The notes below the pieces were generated by a model. It ran no database searches and was not told the origin of the DNA. It saw only the letters and a program-made list of their open reading frames with translations. From positions 4,128,001 to 4,192,000 of the forward strand of contig NZ_CP063779.1 in NCBI RefSeq assembly GCF_021596945.1: a stretch of 64,000 bases of DNA, written 5' to 3'. A program made the translations under genes and the position numbers. The first letter of the stretch is position 1; each line of letters begins with the position of its first letter. Origin of the DNA: Mongoliitalea daihaiensis. GTDB taxonomy: Bacteria; Bacteroidota; Bacteroidia; Cytophagales; Cyclobacteriaceae. Shown here one piece after another: positions 44,640 through 53,408 of the stretch.

Positions 44640-46732
44640 AAAAGTTTTGGTTGACACTAACGTTGCTCTTGATACAGCTTCCTGCATTTACTCAAACTTA
44701 CCGCAGAGGTGAAATCAACTTGGAAAATTTTGTAGAAGAACTCTTTGCGCAACAAAAGGAAGATCAAGACTATGAGGATTTGTACGAAAACGTCCTGCAA
44801 CTCCTCCTCAATCCCTTGGACCTCAACAAAGCCTCCGAAGAGGACTTAAAATCCATTTTCATCTTGCTGCCACATCAAGTACGAGCCTTGATTGCTCATC
44901 GGGAAAAATTCGGAAAGTTTATCAGCATATACGAGCTTCAAGCTGTCGAAGGGTTCGACTTACTACTCATCGAACGCTTATTACCTTTTGTGCAAGTAGG
45001 CGATGAAAATCAAAAACAGGTGCCATTTTGGCAACGAGTACGGGAAAGTCGAGATGCTTATTTTATCTTCAGAGTAGCGAGGGTTTTGGAAACACGGAGA
45101 GGATTCACACCTCCAGACACGCTCTCCAATGGAAGGCTTACTTCCCGCTACTTAGGAGACCCCAATAGCCTGTATGGAAGATTCCGCATCCAACAAGCCA
45201 AGGACTTTTCTATGGGATTTACCATTGACAAAGATGCTGGTGAGCAATTCATCTGGGATCGCAGCAGTCAACGGTATGGGTTCAATTTTGTCTCTTATCA
45301 CCTCACCCTTTACAATCGAGGTAAATTCAAGGCTATTACTATTGGAGATTACCAACTACAAGTAGGACAAGGCTTGGTCTTCGGTGCAGGATTTTCTCCA
45401 GGAAAAGGCGCTGAAACCATCACCACTGTCCGGCGGAGTACCATTGGGATCCGACCCTACACAGCTGCCTTGGAGTTTGGATTTTTTCGTGGAGCTGCCA
45501 TCACCTACCGTAAAGGATTGGTAGATTTCACCTTCTTGGCTTCCCATCTCCCCCGTGATGGAAGGTTAACTATTTTGCCCGATACTCTTGAGCAAGAAAG
45601 AACATTTATCAGCTCTTTGCAGACTTCCGGACTGCATCGCACAGCTACCGAAATCAGCGCCCGCAGACAAGCTACAGAATCTAATGTTGGAGCAAACATT
45701 CATTACCAAAGCCTAGACCGAAAATTTCAAGGGGGTATCAACACTCTTTTTACTAGCTTTTCTCAGCCTTTCGAACGGAATTGGCAACGGTATAATCAAT
45801 TTGAGTTTCGAGGGCAGGAAAACCACCTCCACAGTGCCTATCTAGGCTATAATTTTCAAAATCATTACCTCTTTGGAGAAACAGCCATTTCCAAAAGTGG
45901 GGGTTCTGGAACAGTGCTCGGGCTGATGAGTTCCTTACATCCCCAACTGGCTTTTTCCATGGTCTGGAGAAAATTTGATAGGAATTTCCATAGTTTTTAC
46001 GGAAATGCATTTTCTGAAAGCAGCCGTCCCATCAATGAAACAGGACTTTACATGGGACTGAATTATAAAGCAAACAACCGATGGTCCATGTCTTTTTATT
46101 ACGATTATTTTAAATTTCCTTGGTTGAGGTTTCGGGTCTATGCCCCTTCATCCGGTCACGAATGGCTTGGACGAGTACAATACAAGCCTTCTCGCAAAAT
46201 CCTGCTCTTTGCTCAGTTGAGAGAGGAGTCTAAAGCGCGCAACCTTAGAGCTGTGGATAATACTTCTAATTTTTACTTGTTAGACCAAGGAACCCGCTAC
46301 AATTATGTGGTCAATTTGGACATGGGGATCAATAGACATTTCAGTATGAAAAGCCGTGTGATGGGCAGCAGCTTTCACTTCAATCAGCGAACAACACGTG
46401 GCTTTGCTATCTCTCAGGACCTCAATGTAGACTATCAGCGCTGGAGAATCAGCAGTCGATTTGCTTTATTCGATACGGATGATTTTGATAACCGGCAGTT
46501 TTTATTTGAGCGGAATGTACTCTGGCTTTTTTCTATTCCTGCATTAAACGGACAAGGCTTGCGCTACTATTTGCTTGGACAATACAAGTTGGGGGACAGG
46601 ATTACCTGCTGGGCCCGTTTTGCTCGGACCATATTTACTGATCGAGAACTTATTGGTTCAGGCTTACAGCAGATTCAAGGTAACCAACAAACGGAAGTTG
46701 TCTTCCAAGTGCGCTATCAATTCTTGCGATAA
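44636..46732 (+). CDS. Exported helix-hairpin-helix domain fused to an outer membrane barrel
   Basis: The 698-residue protein has a signal peptide (MKKFWLTLTLLLIQLPAFTQ), a ComEA-like helix-hairpin-helix region (about 58-120, NPLDLNKASEEDLKSIF then AVEGFDLLLIERLLP) and, from about 130 on, a beta-rich part with alternating strands and aromatic girdle residues typical of barrels, ending FQVRYQFLR. HhH motifs usually bind DNA without sequence preference; ComEA does so during uptake. Here the motif sits in the periplasm or on the barrel. Coupled translation with the PorV-like gene supports a joint envelope role, but function is unknown. Confidence 0.8.
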   Translation: MKKFWLTLTLLLIQLPAFTQTYRRGEINLENFVEELFAQQKEDQDYEDLYENVLQLLLNPLDLNKASEEDLKSIFILLPHQVRALIAHREKFGKFISIYELQAVEGFDLLLIERLLPFVQVGDENQKQVPFWQRVRESRDAYFIFRVARVLETRRGFTPPDTLSNGRLTSRYLGDPNSLYGRFRIQQAKDFSMGFTIDKDAGEQFIWDRSSQRYGFNFVSYHLTLYNRGKFKAITIGDYQLQVGQGLVFGAGFSPGKGAETITTVRRSTIGIRPYTAALEFGFFRGAAITYRKGLVDFTFLASHLPRDGRLTILPDTLEQERTFISSLQTSGLHRTATEISARRQATESNVGANIHYQSLDRKFQGGINTLFTSFSQPFERNWQRYNQFEFRGQENHLHSAYLGYNFQNHYLFGETAISKSGGSGTVLGLMSSLHPQLAFSMVWRKFDRNFHSFYGNAFSESSRPINETGLYMGLNYKANNRWSMSFYYDYFKFPWLRFRVYAPSSGHEWLGRVQYKPSRKILLFAQLREESKARNLRAVDNTSNFYLLDQGTRYNYVVNLDMGINRHFSMKSRVMGSSFHFNQRTTRGFAISQDLNVDYQRWRISSRFALFDTDDFDNRQFLFERNVLWLFSIPALNGQGLRYYLLGQYKLGDRITCWARFARTIFTDRELIGSGLQQIQGNQQTEVVFQVRYQFLR

Positions 46733-46802
46733 ATTCCATCATTGGTCAGGACATCTGCAAAAGAATCGATAATTTGTGAAATCAATTCAACCACCAATCA
46801 TT

Positions 46803-49274
46803 ATGCGAAAAATCTACGCACTTTTACTTTCTTTGTCTTGCCTTTTGGGTATGGATAGCCAAGCCCAATCCATCGACCTAAGCAAACTTGAAAAGAAGGA
46901 AGGCTACATCAACTTTTACCTTGACGAGTCCAAGGGAAAGATCTATTTAGAAATCGACCGCCTCGATGATGAGTTTTTATACGTCAACTCCATGCCAGCC
47001 GGAGTTGGATCCAATGACATAGGCTTGGACCGGGGTCAATTAGGCAGAACCCGAATCGTTGAATTCCGGAAAGCTGGTAATAAAATCCTACTATTTCATA
47101 AAAATTACGATTTCAGAGCTTATAGCGAGAATCCAGCCGAAGTAAAATCAGTCAAAGATGCTTTTGCAGAGTCGGTGCTATGGGGATTTGACATTACTCA
47201 AGAAAGCAATGGGAAAATTCTGGTGGACGCTACCTCCTTTTACTTGCAAGATGCCCATCAAGTAGCTGAAAAATTGGGAAGTGCAAGACAAGGAACGTAT
47301 CGATTGGATAATAGCCGTAGCGCTATTTACTCGGATATGACCAAAAACTTCCCGAAAAACACCGAGGTAGAAGCCATAATCACAGTAACTGGAACTCCCA
47401 CTGGAGGCTACATCAGATCTGTCACCCCTTCTCCAGAAGCAGTCACTGTAAGACAAAGACACTCATTTATAGAATTACCTGATGATGGATATCAACCCAG
47501 AGAATTTGACCCTCGGTCAGGATATTTCCATATCAGTTACATGGATTTCACTTCTCCTATAGGGGATATGATGAATAAAAAATTCATTAGCCGTCACCGA
47601 TTAGAAAAGAAAGACCCCACCGCCGCAGTATCAGAACCCATCAAACCAATTGTCTATTACCTAGATAGAGGTACTCCTGAGCCTGTTCGTACGGCCTTAT
47701 TGGAAGGTGGTAATTGGTGGGCGGAAGCTTTTGAAGCTGCTGGATTTAAAAATGCTTACAGAGTAGAATTAGCCCCCGAAGGTATGGATCCCATGGATGT
47801 GCGCTACAATGTCATTCAGTGGGTACATCGTTCTACTCGTGGTTGGTCTTATGGTTCATCTGTCAGAGACCCCCGTACAGGTGAAATCATCAAAGGGCAT
47901 GTGACTTTGGGTTCTCTTCGGGTACGTCAAGATTACTTGATTGCTCAAGGCTTGCTGCAACCCTTTGAAGATGGGCAACCAAAAAACCCTGCCATGTTAG
48001 AAATGGCATTGGCACGATTGAGACAATTATCCGCCCACGAAATTGGACACACCATCGGTTTGGCCCATGCTTACGCCTCCTCTCCTACTAACCGTGCTTC
48101 TGTGATGGATTATCCTTATCCCATGATTCAACAAAAAGAAGATGGCAGTATAGACCTTTCCAATGCTTATGATGATAAAATTGGAGACTGGGACAAATGG
48201 GCTATCCGATACGGCTATGAAACAGTTCCCTCCGGACAGACAGAACAAGCACATCTGAAAAAATTACTAGAAGATACCTATGCCGCGGGGCATACCTTCA
48301 TCTCAGATACAGATTCTCGCCATCCAAGTGGCTCCCATCCTACCGCTCACTTATGGGATAATGGGGAGTCTGCCAGCAATGAATTGGTTCGCTTACTCCG
48401 TATCCGTAACAAACAATTAGAAACCTTCGGTCTCAATGCTATCGAAGAAGGTCAACCGGAAGCTTTGATGGAAGAGGTAATGGTACCTTTATTTCTGATG
48501 CATCGCTATCAGGTGGAAGCCACTTCCAAGCTCCTTGGCGGATTGGATTACACTTACAAAATCAAAGGTGATAATCAGCGTATCCAATCTCGATTGGATG
48601 CCACCATGCAGAATCGAGCACTTTCCAGTTTGCTGTTGACCATTACCCCAGAAAACCTTATGGTACCTACGCATATTTTGGATAGAATTCCTCCTAGACC
48701 CATGGGCTACGGACGTAACCGTGAAACCTTCCCTTCTAGAAATGGATTGAATTTTGACCCTTTGGCACCAGCGGAAAACATCGTAGACATGGTTTTCAGC
48801 TTTTTGTTTGAAGTGGGCAGGGCTAACCGTCTGCATCAACAGGCTATGATGGATAATAGTCTTCCATCTTTTGCGTCTGTATTGGGGAAGACGATGGAAC
48901 AAGTCTTTGACAACTCCTTTAGCGAAGACTACCGAGGAGAAATTAAAGTAATGACAGAAAATAAATTGATTGACCACCTCATTGCACTTGCTAACCATCC
49001 TCAGGCTACCGTATCTGTAAGGGCAACTGTGAGAAATCAGCTAAAAAATTTGGTCAGAAATAATAATCTTGGTTCTGAAAACATCTATAGAACCATGTTT
49101 AGAAATCGCCAACTAAGCACACAAACGCCAAGACAGGTTATTGACCAATATTTAGCCGACAAAATCCTCAATTACCTAGAGTTGCCCGAAAAACTCAGCA
49201 TCCCAGCGGAACTATCCATACCAGATGGCGCCCCAATCGGTACAGATGAGATTTTCTGTGATTTTGAGTTCTGA
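46803..49274 (+). CDS. Secreted zinc-dependent metalloprotease, metzincin-like (DUF5117-type)
   Basis: The 823-residue protein has a signal peptide (MRKIYALLLSLSCLLGMDSQA|Q), a large N-terminal region with DUF5117-like features (LYVNSMPAGVGSNDIGLDRG) and a catalytic domain with the zinc motif H412EIGHTIGLAH422 and a metzincin Met-turn (SVMDYPYP). It is a predicted exported endopeptidase. ATG 46803 is used instead of a GTG at 46776. It follows the HhH-barrel gene by 70 bp. An AGTGANN array begins at its stop codon. Confidence 0.88.
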   Translation: MRKIYALLLSLSCLLGMDSQAQSIDLSKLEKKEGYINFYLDESKGKIYLEIDRLDDEFLYVNSMPAGVGSNDIGLDRGQLGRTRIVEFRKAGNKILLFHKNYDFRAYSENPAEVKSVKDAFAESVLWGFDITQESNGKILVDATSFYLQDAHQVAEKLGSARQGTYRLDNSRSAIYSDMTKNFPKNTEVEAIITVTGTPTGGYIRSVTPSPEAVTVRQRHSFIELPDDGYQPREFDPRSGYFHISYMDFTSPIGDMMNKKFISRHRLEKKDPTAAVSEPIKPIVYYLDRGTPEPVRTALLEGGNWWAEAFEAAGFKNAYRVELAPEGMDPMDVRYNVIQWVHRSTRGWSYGSSVRDPRTGEIIKGHVTLGSLRVRQDYLIAQGLLQPFEDGQPKNPAMLEMALARLRQLSAHEIGHTIGLAHAYASSPTNRASVMDYPYPMIQQKEDGSIDLSNAYDDKIGDWDKWAIRYGYETVPSGQTEQAHLKKLLEDTYAAGHTFISDTDSRHPSGSHPTAHLWDNGESASNELVRLLRIRNKQLETFGLNAIEEGQPEALMEEVMVPLFLMHRYQVEATSKLLGGLDYTYKIKGDNQRIQSRLDATMQNRALSSLLLTITPENLMVPTHILDRIPPRPMGYGRNRETFPSRNGLNFDPLAPAENIVDMVFSFLFEVGRANRLHQQAMMDNSLPSFASVLGKTMEQVFDNSFSEDYRGEIKVMTENKLIDHLIALANHPQATVSVRATVRNQLKNLVRNNNLGSENIYRTMFRNRQLSTQTPRQVIDQYLADKILNYLELPEKLSIPAELSIPDGAPIGTDEIFCDFEF

Positions 49275-49328
49275 TCAGTGAACAGTGAGCAGTGAATAGT
49301 GAGTAGTGAACAGTTAGAGGTGAGCAGT
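49275..49328. repeat. Heptanucleotide array, consensus AGTGANN
   Basis: AGTGAAC, AGTGAGC, AGTGAAT, AGTGAGT, AGTGAAC, AGTTAGA and GGTGAGC are read in perfect 7-base phase, directly after the protease stop codon. Confidence 0.88.
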
Positions 49329-49344
49329 AAAAAAATGAGGTTCT

Positions 49345-49380
49345 ATCACTACCAGTAGGTTTTAATCCACTGGTAGTGAT
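49345..49380. terminator. Stem-loop, likely bidirectional terminator or REP-like palindrome
   Basis: ATCACTACCAGT and ACTGGTAGTGAT form a perfect 12-bp stem around a 12-nt loop. GGGTTTTATT follows on the plus strand and a T-run further out on the minus strand. It lies in the convergent gap between protease and serine hydrolase. Confidence 0.6.
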
Positions 49381-49420
49381 GGGTTTTATTAATTGTACAA
49401 CTATACGTCTAGGGTCAAAA

Positions 49421-49467
49421 GTGCCATAGGCACATCAGACATGCTAGCCTTGGGTTTCAACCCAAGG
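49421..49467. repeat. Two short palindromes (REP-like element)
   Basis: GTGCCATAGGCAC (49421-49433) is a near-perfect palindrome, and CCTTGGGTTTCAACCCAAGG (49448-49467) forms a 9-bp stem with a 2-nt loop. Such paired palindromes recall repetitive extragenic elements of this phylum; whether it recurs in this genome cannot be seen. Confidence 0.5.
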
Positions 49468-49553
49468 AAACGGTTGAATGGAACTATTCCAATCTCTCAA
49501 CCTCCCCTTCCGTGTAAGTAGTGTCATCAGTGGACAACTTCTGAATTAGATTC

Positions 49554-50636
49554 CTACTTAATTACCCTATTGAGCGCAGTCCAGATTTGGTTAAGGTATG
49601 TAAAAGAAACCAACGCATTGTTAGAATCAAGCCCTGTTCTGATTAAAACAAGATTTTGGGATGGAACGAGACAGACAAATTGTCCATCTCTTCCTGCGGC
49701 AATTATCATGTCATGAGGAGCATCAGGAATTAAAATTCCATTGAACTGTAATTGTATGCTAGGAATCATAAAGGGAGTTTTTCCATTGAGCCACCACAAA
49801 TAGCCATAAGCGGGATTTAATGTTTGGCTGGTATTCACCATTTGTTCAAAGAATGCATGATCGTTCAAGACTTCTTGATTCCCCCATTTCCCTTTGGCTA
49901 GGATCAATAATCCAAATCTAGCCATACTTCTTGTATTACTAAAATAGACATTGTTGAAATCGATCGTTTGCCAAGAGCCAACCATACCGATTTTTGAGGC
50001 GATTTTAGTGTCAAAATAATCAGAAAAAGATCTATTTGTCGCATTGCTAATCACGCATTCCAACAAGGTATACGGTGCATTGTGATAAGCCCACCTTGTT
50101 CCTGGGGCAGCAAAGTATTTCAGACTTTCTGGATTCGTATTATCCCTATTACTTACACCATCATCCAGGCCGGTAGTCATGGTGAGTTGATGCCAAACAG
50201 TGATGGCATTTTCCTGACTCGGAGAGGTCGAAGTCCAGCCATTCCCAAGATACGTAGAAGTGGGAGCATGGATATTCAAGAGACCTTCTTGTTGAGCAAT
50301 GCCTGCAAGTGTCGCCGTCAGCGTTTTCCCCGCTGAGGCCCAGTACCAAACTGAGCTTTGGCCAAATGGCTGATTACCAAGCAACTGTGGACCAAAGTAC
50401 TTCTCAATCGCTATTTTCCCATCTTTCAAAACAATAAATCCACGGGTATTTCCCGTTTCCAAGAGCTTGTATAATGCTTCTAATTCATTTTCATTCCAGT
50501 CTAGGGAAGAAGGGGATTGAGTTTCCCAAATTGACCCAGCCAAGGGAGGAAAATACAAGTTTCTATCCCTTGGATTTTCACTTTCCTTACAAGAGATAAA
50601 TAATAAGATAATCAGACAGTAAGAATACTTAATCAT
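49554..50636 (-). CDS. Serine hydrolase lipoprotein (class C beta-lactamase-like)
   Basis: The 360-residue protein starts at ATG 50636 with a lipoprotein signal (MIKYSYCLIILLFISC) and has the beta-lactamase/transpeptidase-like SxxK motif in WASAGKTLTATLAG and a YxN motif (YHNAPYT). The longer upstream frame to 50696 lacks a signal peptide. It is a periplasm-facing or outer-membrane lipoprotein; members of this group are esterases, D-aminopeptidases or peptidoglycan-related hydrolases more often than true beta-lactamases. Confidence 0.87.
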   Translation of the reverse strand: MIKYSYCLIILLFISCKESENPRDRNLYFPPLAGSIWETQSPSSLDWNENELEALYKLLETGNTRGFIVLKDGKIAIEKYFGPQLLGNQPFGQSSVWYWASAGKTLTATLAGIAQQEGLLNIHAPTSTYLGNGWTSTSPSQENAITVWHQLTMTTGLDDGVSNRDNTNPESLKYFAAPGTRWAYHNAPYTLLECVISNATNRSFSDYFDTKIASKIGMVGSWQTIDFNNVYFSNTRSMARFGLLILAKGKWGNQEVLNDHAFFEQMVNTSQTLNPAYGYLWWLNGKTPFMIPSIQLQFNGILIPDAPHDMIIAAGRDGQFVCLVPSQNLVLIRTGLDSNNALVSFTYLNQIWTALNRVIK

Positions 50637-50962
50637 GTCTAAATTTAGGAAAAAAATGAGTAAAGAATTGTAATTCGTTTTCATATGTTGAAGCACATTT
50701 TTTACACTTAAAAAACTTCAGGATATGACGATAAGATTTTTCAACGACGACTTAAGGATCTTAAGGATTTTTATGAAGCAATACTTTTTTTGCCCCTTGT
50801 GAATAAAAAAACAACTAACTTAATCCAAGCTAAAAAATACCGTAGCTCATCTGTATGGAATTTTAAACGATTTCCCTCTAAGATCTAAAACCGATTCGGC
50901 CCAAGATTCTTTTGTTCTATAATCTCTATCTATTTTTTATTTCTCTTGTCTCTAAACTCTCT
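50637..50962. other. 326-bp gap, nothing recognised
   Basis: AT-rich DNA that holds the promoter region of the serine hydrolase gene and the end of the DUF2256 unit. A CT-rich stretch (50912-50960, TCTCTATC and similar) is present, but no clear hairpin terminator for the DUF2256 gene. Confidence 0.5.
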
Positions 50963-51097
50963 CTACACCTTTCTACTACCCGCACATTTCTTCGAACAAT
51001 ATTTCACATGTTCCCAATTTTTCTCCCATTTCTTACGCCAAGTAAACGGTCGATTGCAGACGGGGCACATCTTGGTGGGCAGATGTTGCTTTTTCAT
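50963..51097 (-). CDS. DUF2256 small zinc-ribbon-like protein, 44 aa
   Basis: The 44-residue product reads [18 protein letters not shown] and continues [19 protein letters not shown], the DUF2256 pattern with CxxC and CxxxC cysteine pairs that likely bind zinc. Its ATG (51097) overlaps the stop of the upstream lipoprotein gene by 4 bp (ATGA), indicating coupled translation. Function unknown; easily missed by gene callers because of its size. Confidence 0.85.
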   Translation of the reverse strand: MKKQHLPTKMCPVCNRPFTWRKKWEKNWEHVKYCSKKCAGSRKV

Positions 51098-51645
51098 GGC
51101 ATGAAGCCTCCTCTTACAAATCGGTAGGTAGTCAACACCTCCACCCAATCATTGACTGCGTAATTATATACTGGTTTCTCCACTTCAATCTCCACTGTCA
51201 ATTGGTCAATAAGAGTAATTCCAAGGATGTTTTCACTGGCATTTGTAGACTGACCGGACTCATTGACTATTTCAAATGTATCCGAAACCTCATCAAACTC
51301 AACCAGCAAACGGATATTCTCTGCTCCAAACCGGATGATAGGGATGTTGTTAGTCGTCGTAAGAATATTGGAAGTAAAAAGGGGGAAAAACAGTTCATCA
51401 ATTTCTTCCTCTACCAATGTCATCCGTGTATTTATTACCAACGAAACTCCTTCCACTTCCTCCAGAAAATTAGTAGAACTCACCCCATCGTTGTTCAAGT
51501 CTAGCTCTTGATTCATGGTAATCGCCTGAAGATTGTAATTACCATAAAAAAAGCGAGGAGGTTCATCACTATTGGTTTCACAAGAGAAGAAGCCAAACAA
51601 CAAAAATGTTAGTAAATAATTGAGGCGAATTTTGTATTTCATCAT
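51094..51645 (-). CDS. Hypothetical lipoprotein
   Basis: The 183-residue product has a lipoprotein signal ([20 protein letters not shown]) and a beta-rich body typical of small outer-membrane lipoproteins in this phylum ([18 protein letters not shown]). A tandem ATG at 51642 is an equal start. I do not recognise a functional family. It is coupled to the DUF2256 gene by a 4-bp overlap. Confidence 0.75.
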   Translation of the reverse strand: MMKYKIRLNYLLTFLLFGFFSCETNSDEPPRFFYGNYNLQAITMNQELDLNNDGVSSTNFLEEVEGVSLVINTRMTLVEEEIDELFFPLFTSNILTTTNNIPIIRFGAENIRLLVEFDEVSDTFEIVNESGQSTNASENILGITLIDQLTVEIEVEKPVYNYAVNDWVEVLTTYRFVRGGFMP

Positions 51646-51683
51646 TCTTAGAATTTCAATAAAGCATACTTATCCAATACGAT

Positions 51684-52034
51684 CTACCTTAACTTTTTGT
51701 TTTGGAGATGCCTATCCTTATCGCGGATGTTCTTTTTTTCAAAATTTTTCTTCAATGCATCTGTCAGGTCTACGCCCGTCTGATTGGCTAAGCATATCAA
51801 TACCCATAGTACGTCTGCCATCTCATCGGCCATGTCTTTATCCTTATCCGATTCTTTAAACGATTGCTCACCATATTTACGAGCCATGATCCGTGCCAAC
51901 TCACCTACTTCCTCCATCAAAATCGCGGTATTGGTCAATTCGTTGAAATAACGAACACCAACCGTCCGAATCCATTCATCAACCAACTTTTGAGCTTTTG
52001 TTATGGTAATTTCTTCCTCTTCAAACTCAGACAT
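51684..52034 (-). CDS. MazG-like nucleotide pyrophosphohydrolase
   Basis: The 116-residue protein is a single MazG/all-alpha NTP-PPase domain: ILMEEVGELARIMARKYGE (ExxE metal site) and DMADEMADVLWVLICLANQTGVDL (second acidic ExxD site, written as positions 70-93). Such enzymes hydrolyse nucleoside triphosphates to monophosphates, clearing abnormal nucleotides. Start ATG 52034 overlaps the previous gene by 8 bp; ATG 52058 would overlap by 32. It is co-transcribed with the guanylyltransferase. Confidence 0.87.
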   Translation of the reverse strand: MSEFEEEEITITKAQKLVDEWIRTVGVRYFNELTNTAILMEEVGELARIMARKYGEQSFKESDKDKDMADEMADVLWVLICLANQTGVDLTDALKKNFEKKNIRDKDRHLQNKKLR

Positions 52035-53100
52035 AATCTTCTCCTTTGTTTTTGGCATCTTTCATAAATTCTCGGAATTTTTTTTCTTGATCCAACTGAC
52101 ATATCAACAACACATTGTCAGATTCTGTTACCAAATAATTTTCTAAGCCTTGTATAACTACCAATTTTTCCGGGCTTACTTTGATAAAGGACTTTTTAGT
52201 ATCATACAATAGTGCGTTTGCCTCCACCAAGTTGTCTGATGCATCCAGTTGGTGATTTTCATACAAACTCATCCACGAACCCAAATCAGACCATCCAAAA
52301 TCCCCTAATACGGTATACACTTGATCGGATTTTTCCAAAATCCCATGATCGATGGAAATATTTTTGACTAGGGTATATGCTTTTTTAGTAAATGCGATTT
52401 CTTCTTCCCGTTTGTAAAACTCCCGTCCTTCCTCAAATACCTCTGCTACGTCAGGCATGTATGTTTCAAAAGCATGGATGATGCTCTTAGCTTGCCATAC
52501 AAATATCCCCGAATTCCAAACAAAATCACCACTTTCAAAAAAAGTTTGCGCCAGTTTTTCATTCGGTTTTTCAGTAAAAGTCTTGACTTTTTTCACTTTA
52601 GAATTTGCTTCCAAATGATATTGGATGTACCCATATCCTGTCTCGGGGCGATTAGGACGAATTCCGATGGTAAGAAGACGATGTTCATTCTCAGATGCTT
52701 GGAGAGCCAACTGAATCTTTGCCAAGAATTTATCTTGATGCAAAATCAAATGATCAGATGGTGTCACAATGATTTTTGCCTCCGGATGATGAGCGCCAAT
52801 TCGATACGAAGCATAAGCCACGCAGGTCGCTGTATTCCTTCTCAAAGGTTCTGTCAATATATTGGATTCTGGAATATCCGGTAACTGTTCCTTCACAAGT
52901 TCGTAATGTTGCTGGTTGGCAACTATAAAAAAATGATCAGGTTGAGAAATGCTTATAAACCTATCATAGGTCATCTGCAGAAGTGTTCTTCCCGTTCCCA
53001 GAAGATCTAAAAATTGTTTGGGTCGTCTGTGACGGCTGTAGGGCCAGAATCTTGACCCTATCCCCCCTGCCATAATTACAATATAAGGCTTTTCAAGCAT
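52027..53100 (-). CDS. Mannose-1-phosphate guanylyltransferase
   Basis: The 357-residue nucleotidyltransferase makes GDP-mannose for polysaccharide and glycan synthesis. It has the signature GGIGSRFWPYSRHRRPKQFL, the middle TPSDHLI metal site, FTEKPN and VWNSGIFVW. It lacks the C-terminal isomerase domain of two-domain ManC proteins, so it is the single-function type. It heads a unit with the MazG-like gene. Confidence 0.93.
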   Translation of the reverse strand: MLEKPYIVIMAGGIGSRFWPYSRHRRPKQFLDLLGTGRTLLQMTYDRFISISQPDHFFIVANQQHYELVKEQLPDIPESNILTEPLRRNTATCVAYASYRIGAHHPEAKIIVTPSDHLILHQDKFLAKIQLALQASENEHRLLTIGIRPNRPETGYGYIQYHLEANSKVKKVKTFTEKPNEKLAQTFFESGDFVWNSGIFVWQAKSIIHAFETYMPDVAEVFEEGREFYKREEEIAFTKKAYTLVKNISIDHGILEKSDQVYTVLGDFGWSDLGSWMSLYENHQLDASDNLVEANALLYDTKKSFIKVSPEKLVVIQGLENYLVTESDNVLLICQLDQEKKFREFMKDAKNKGEDYV

Positions 53101-53408
53101 TTACTTTTATTCAGATTATTGAGGATGGATTTTTTTAAAATTTACGAAGAATCTTCAGAACTCCTTAAATTTTAACTTAATAATTGATAAACGGTCCCTT
53201 ATTTGGTAAAATATCGCTTCAATGGGATAAATCAGCCATTAAAGGTAAATAAATATTCATTTTTCTTTGTTACTAAATATCATCTCTATCTGAGATTTTT
53301 TTCTTAACTTCATATTTGCAATGGAGATCCAATTGTTAATTATCCATTTTACTTCACCTAGGATTTACCCATTTGCCCTAAACATGAATTTAAACTTCTC
53401 AAATAACT
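53101..53408. other. 308-bp divergent gap upstream of recQ
   Basis: AT-rich, without a gene. CATATTTG (53311-53318) is one base off the -7 consensus and may serve recQ, about 90 bp before its start. Nothing else stands out. Confidence 0.45.
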
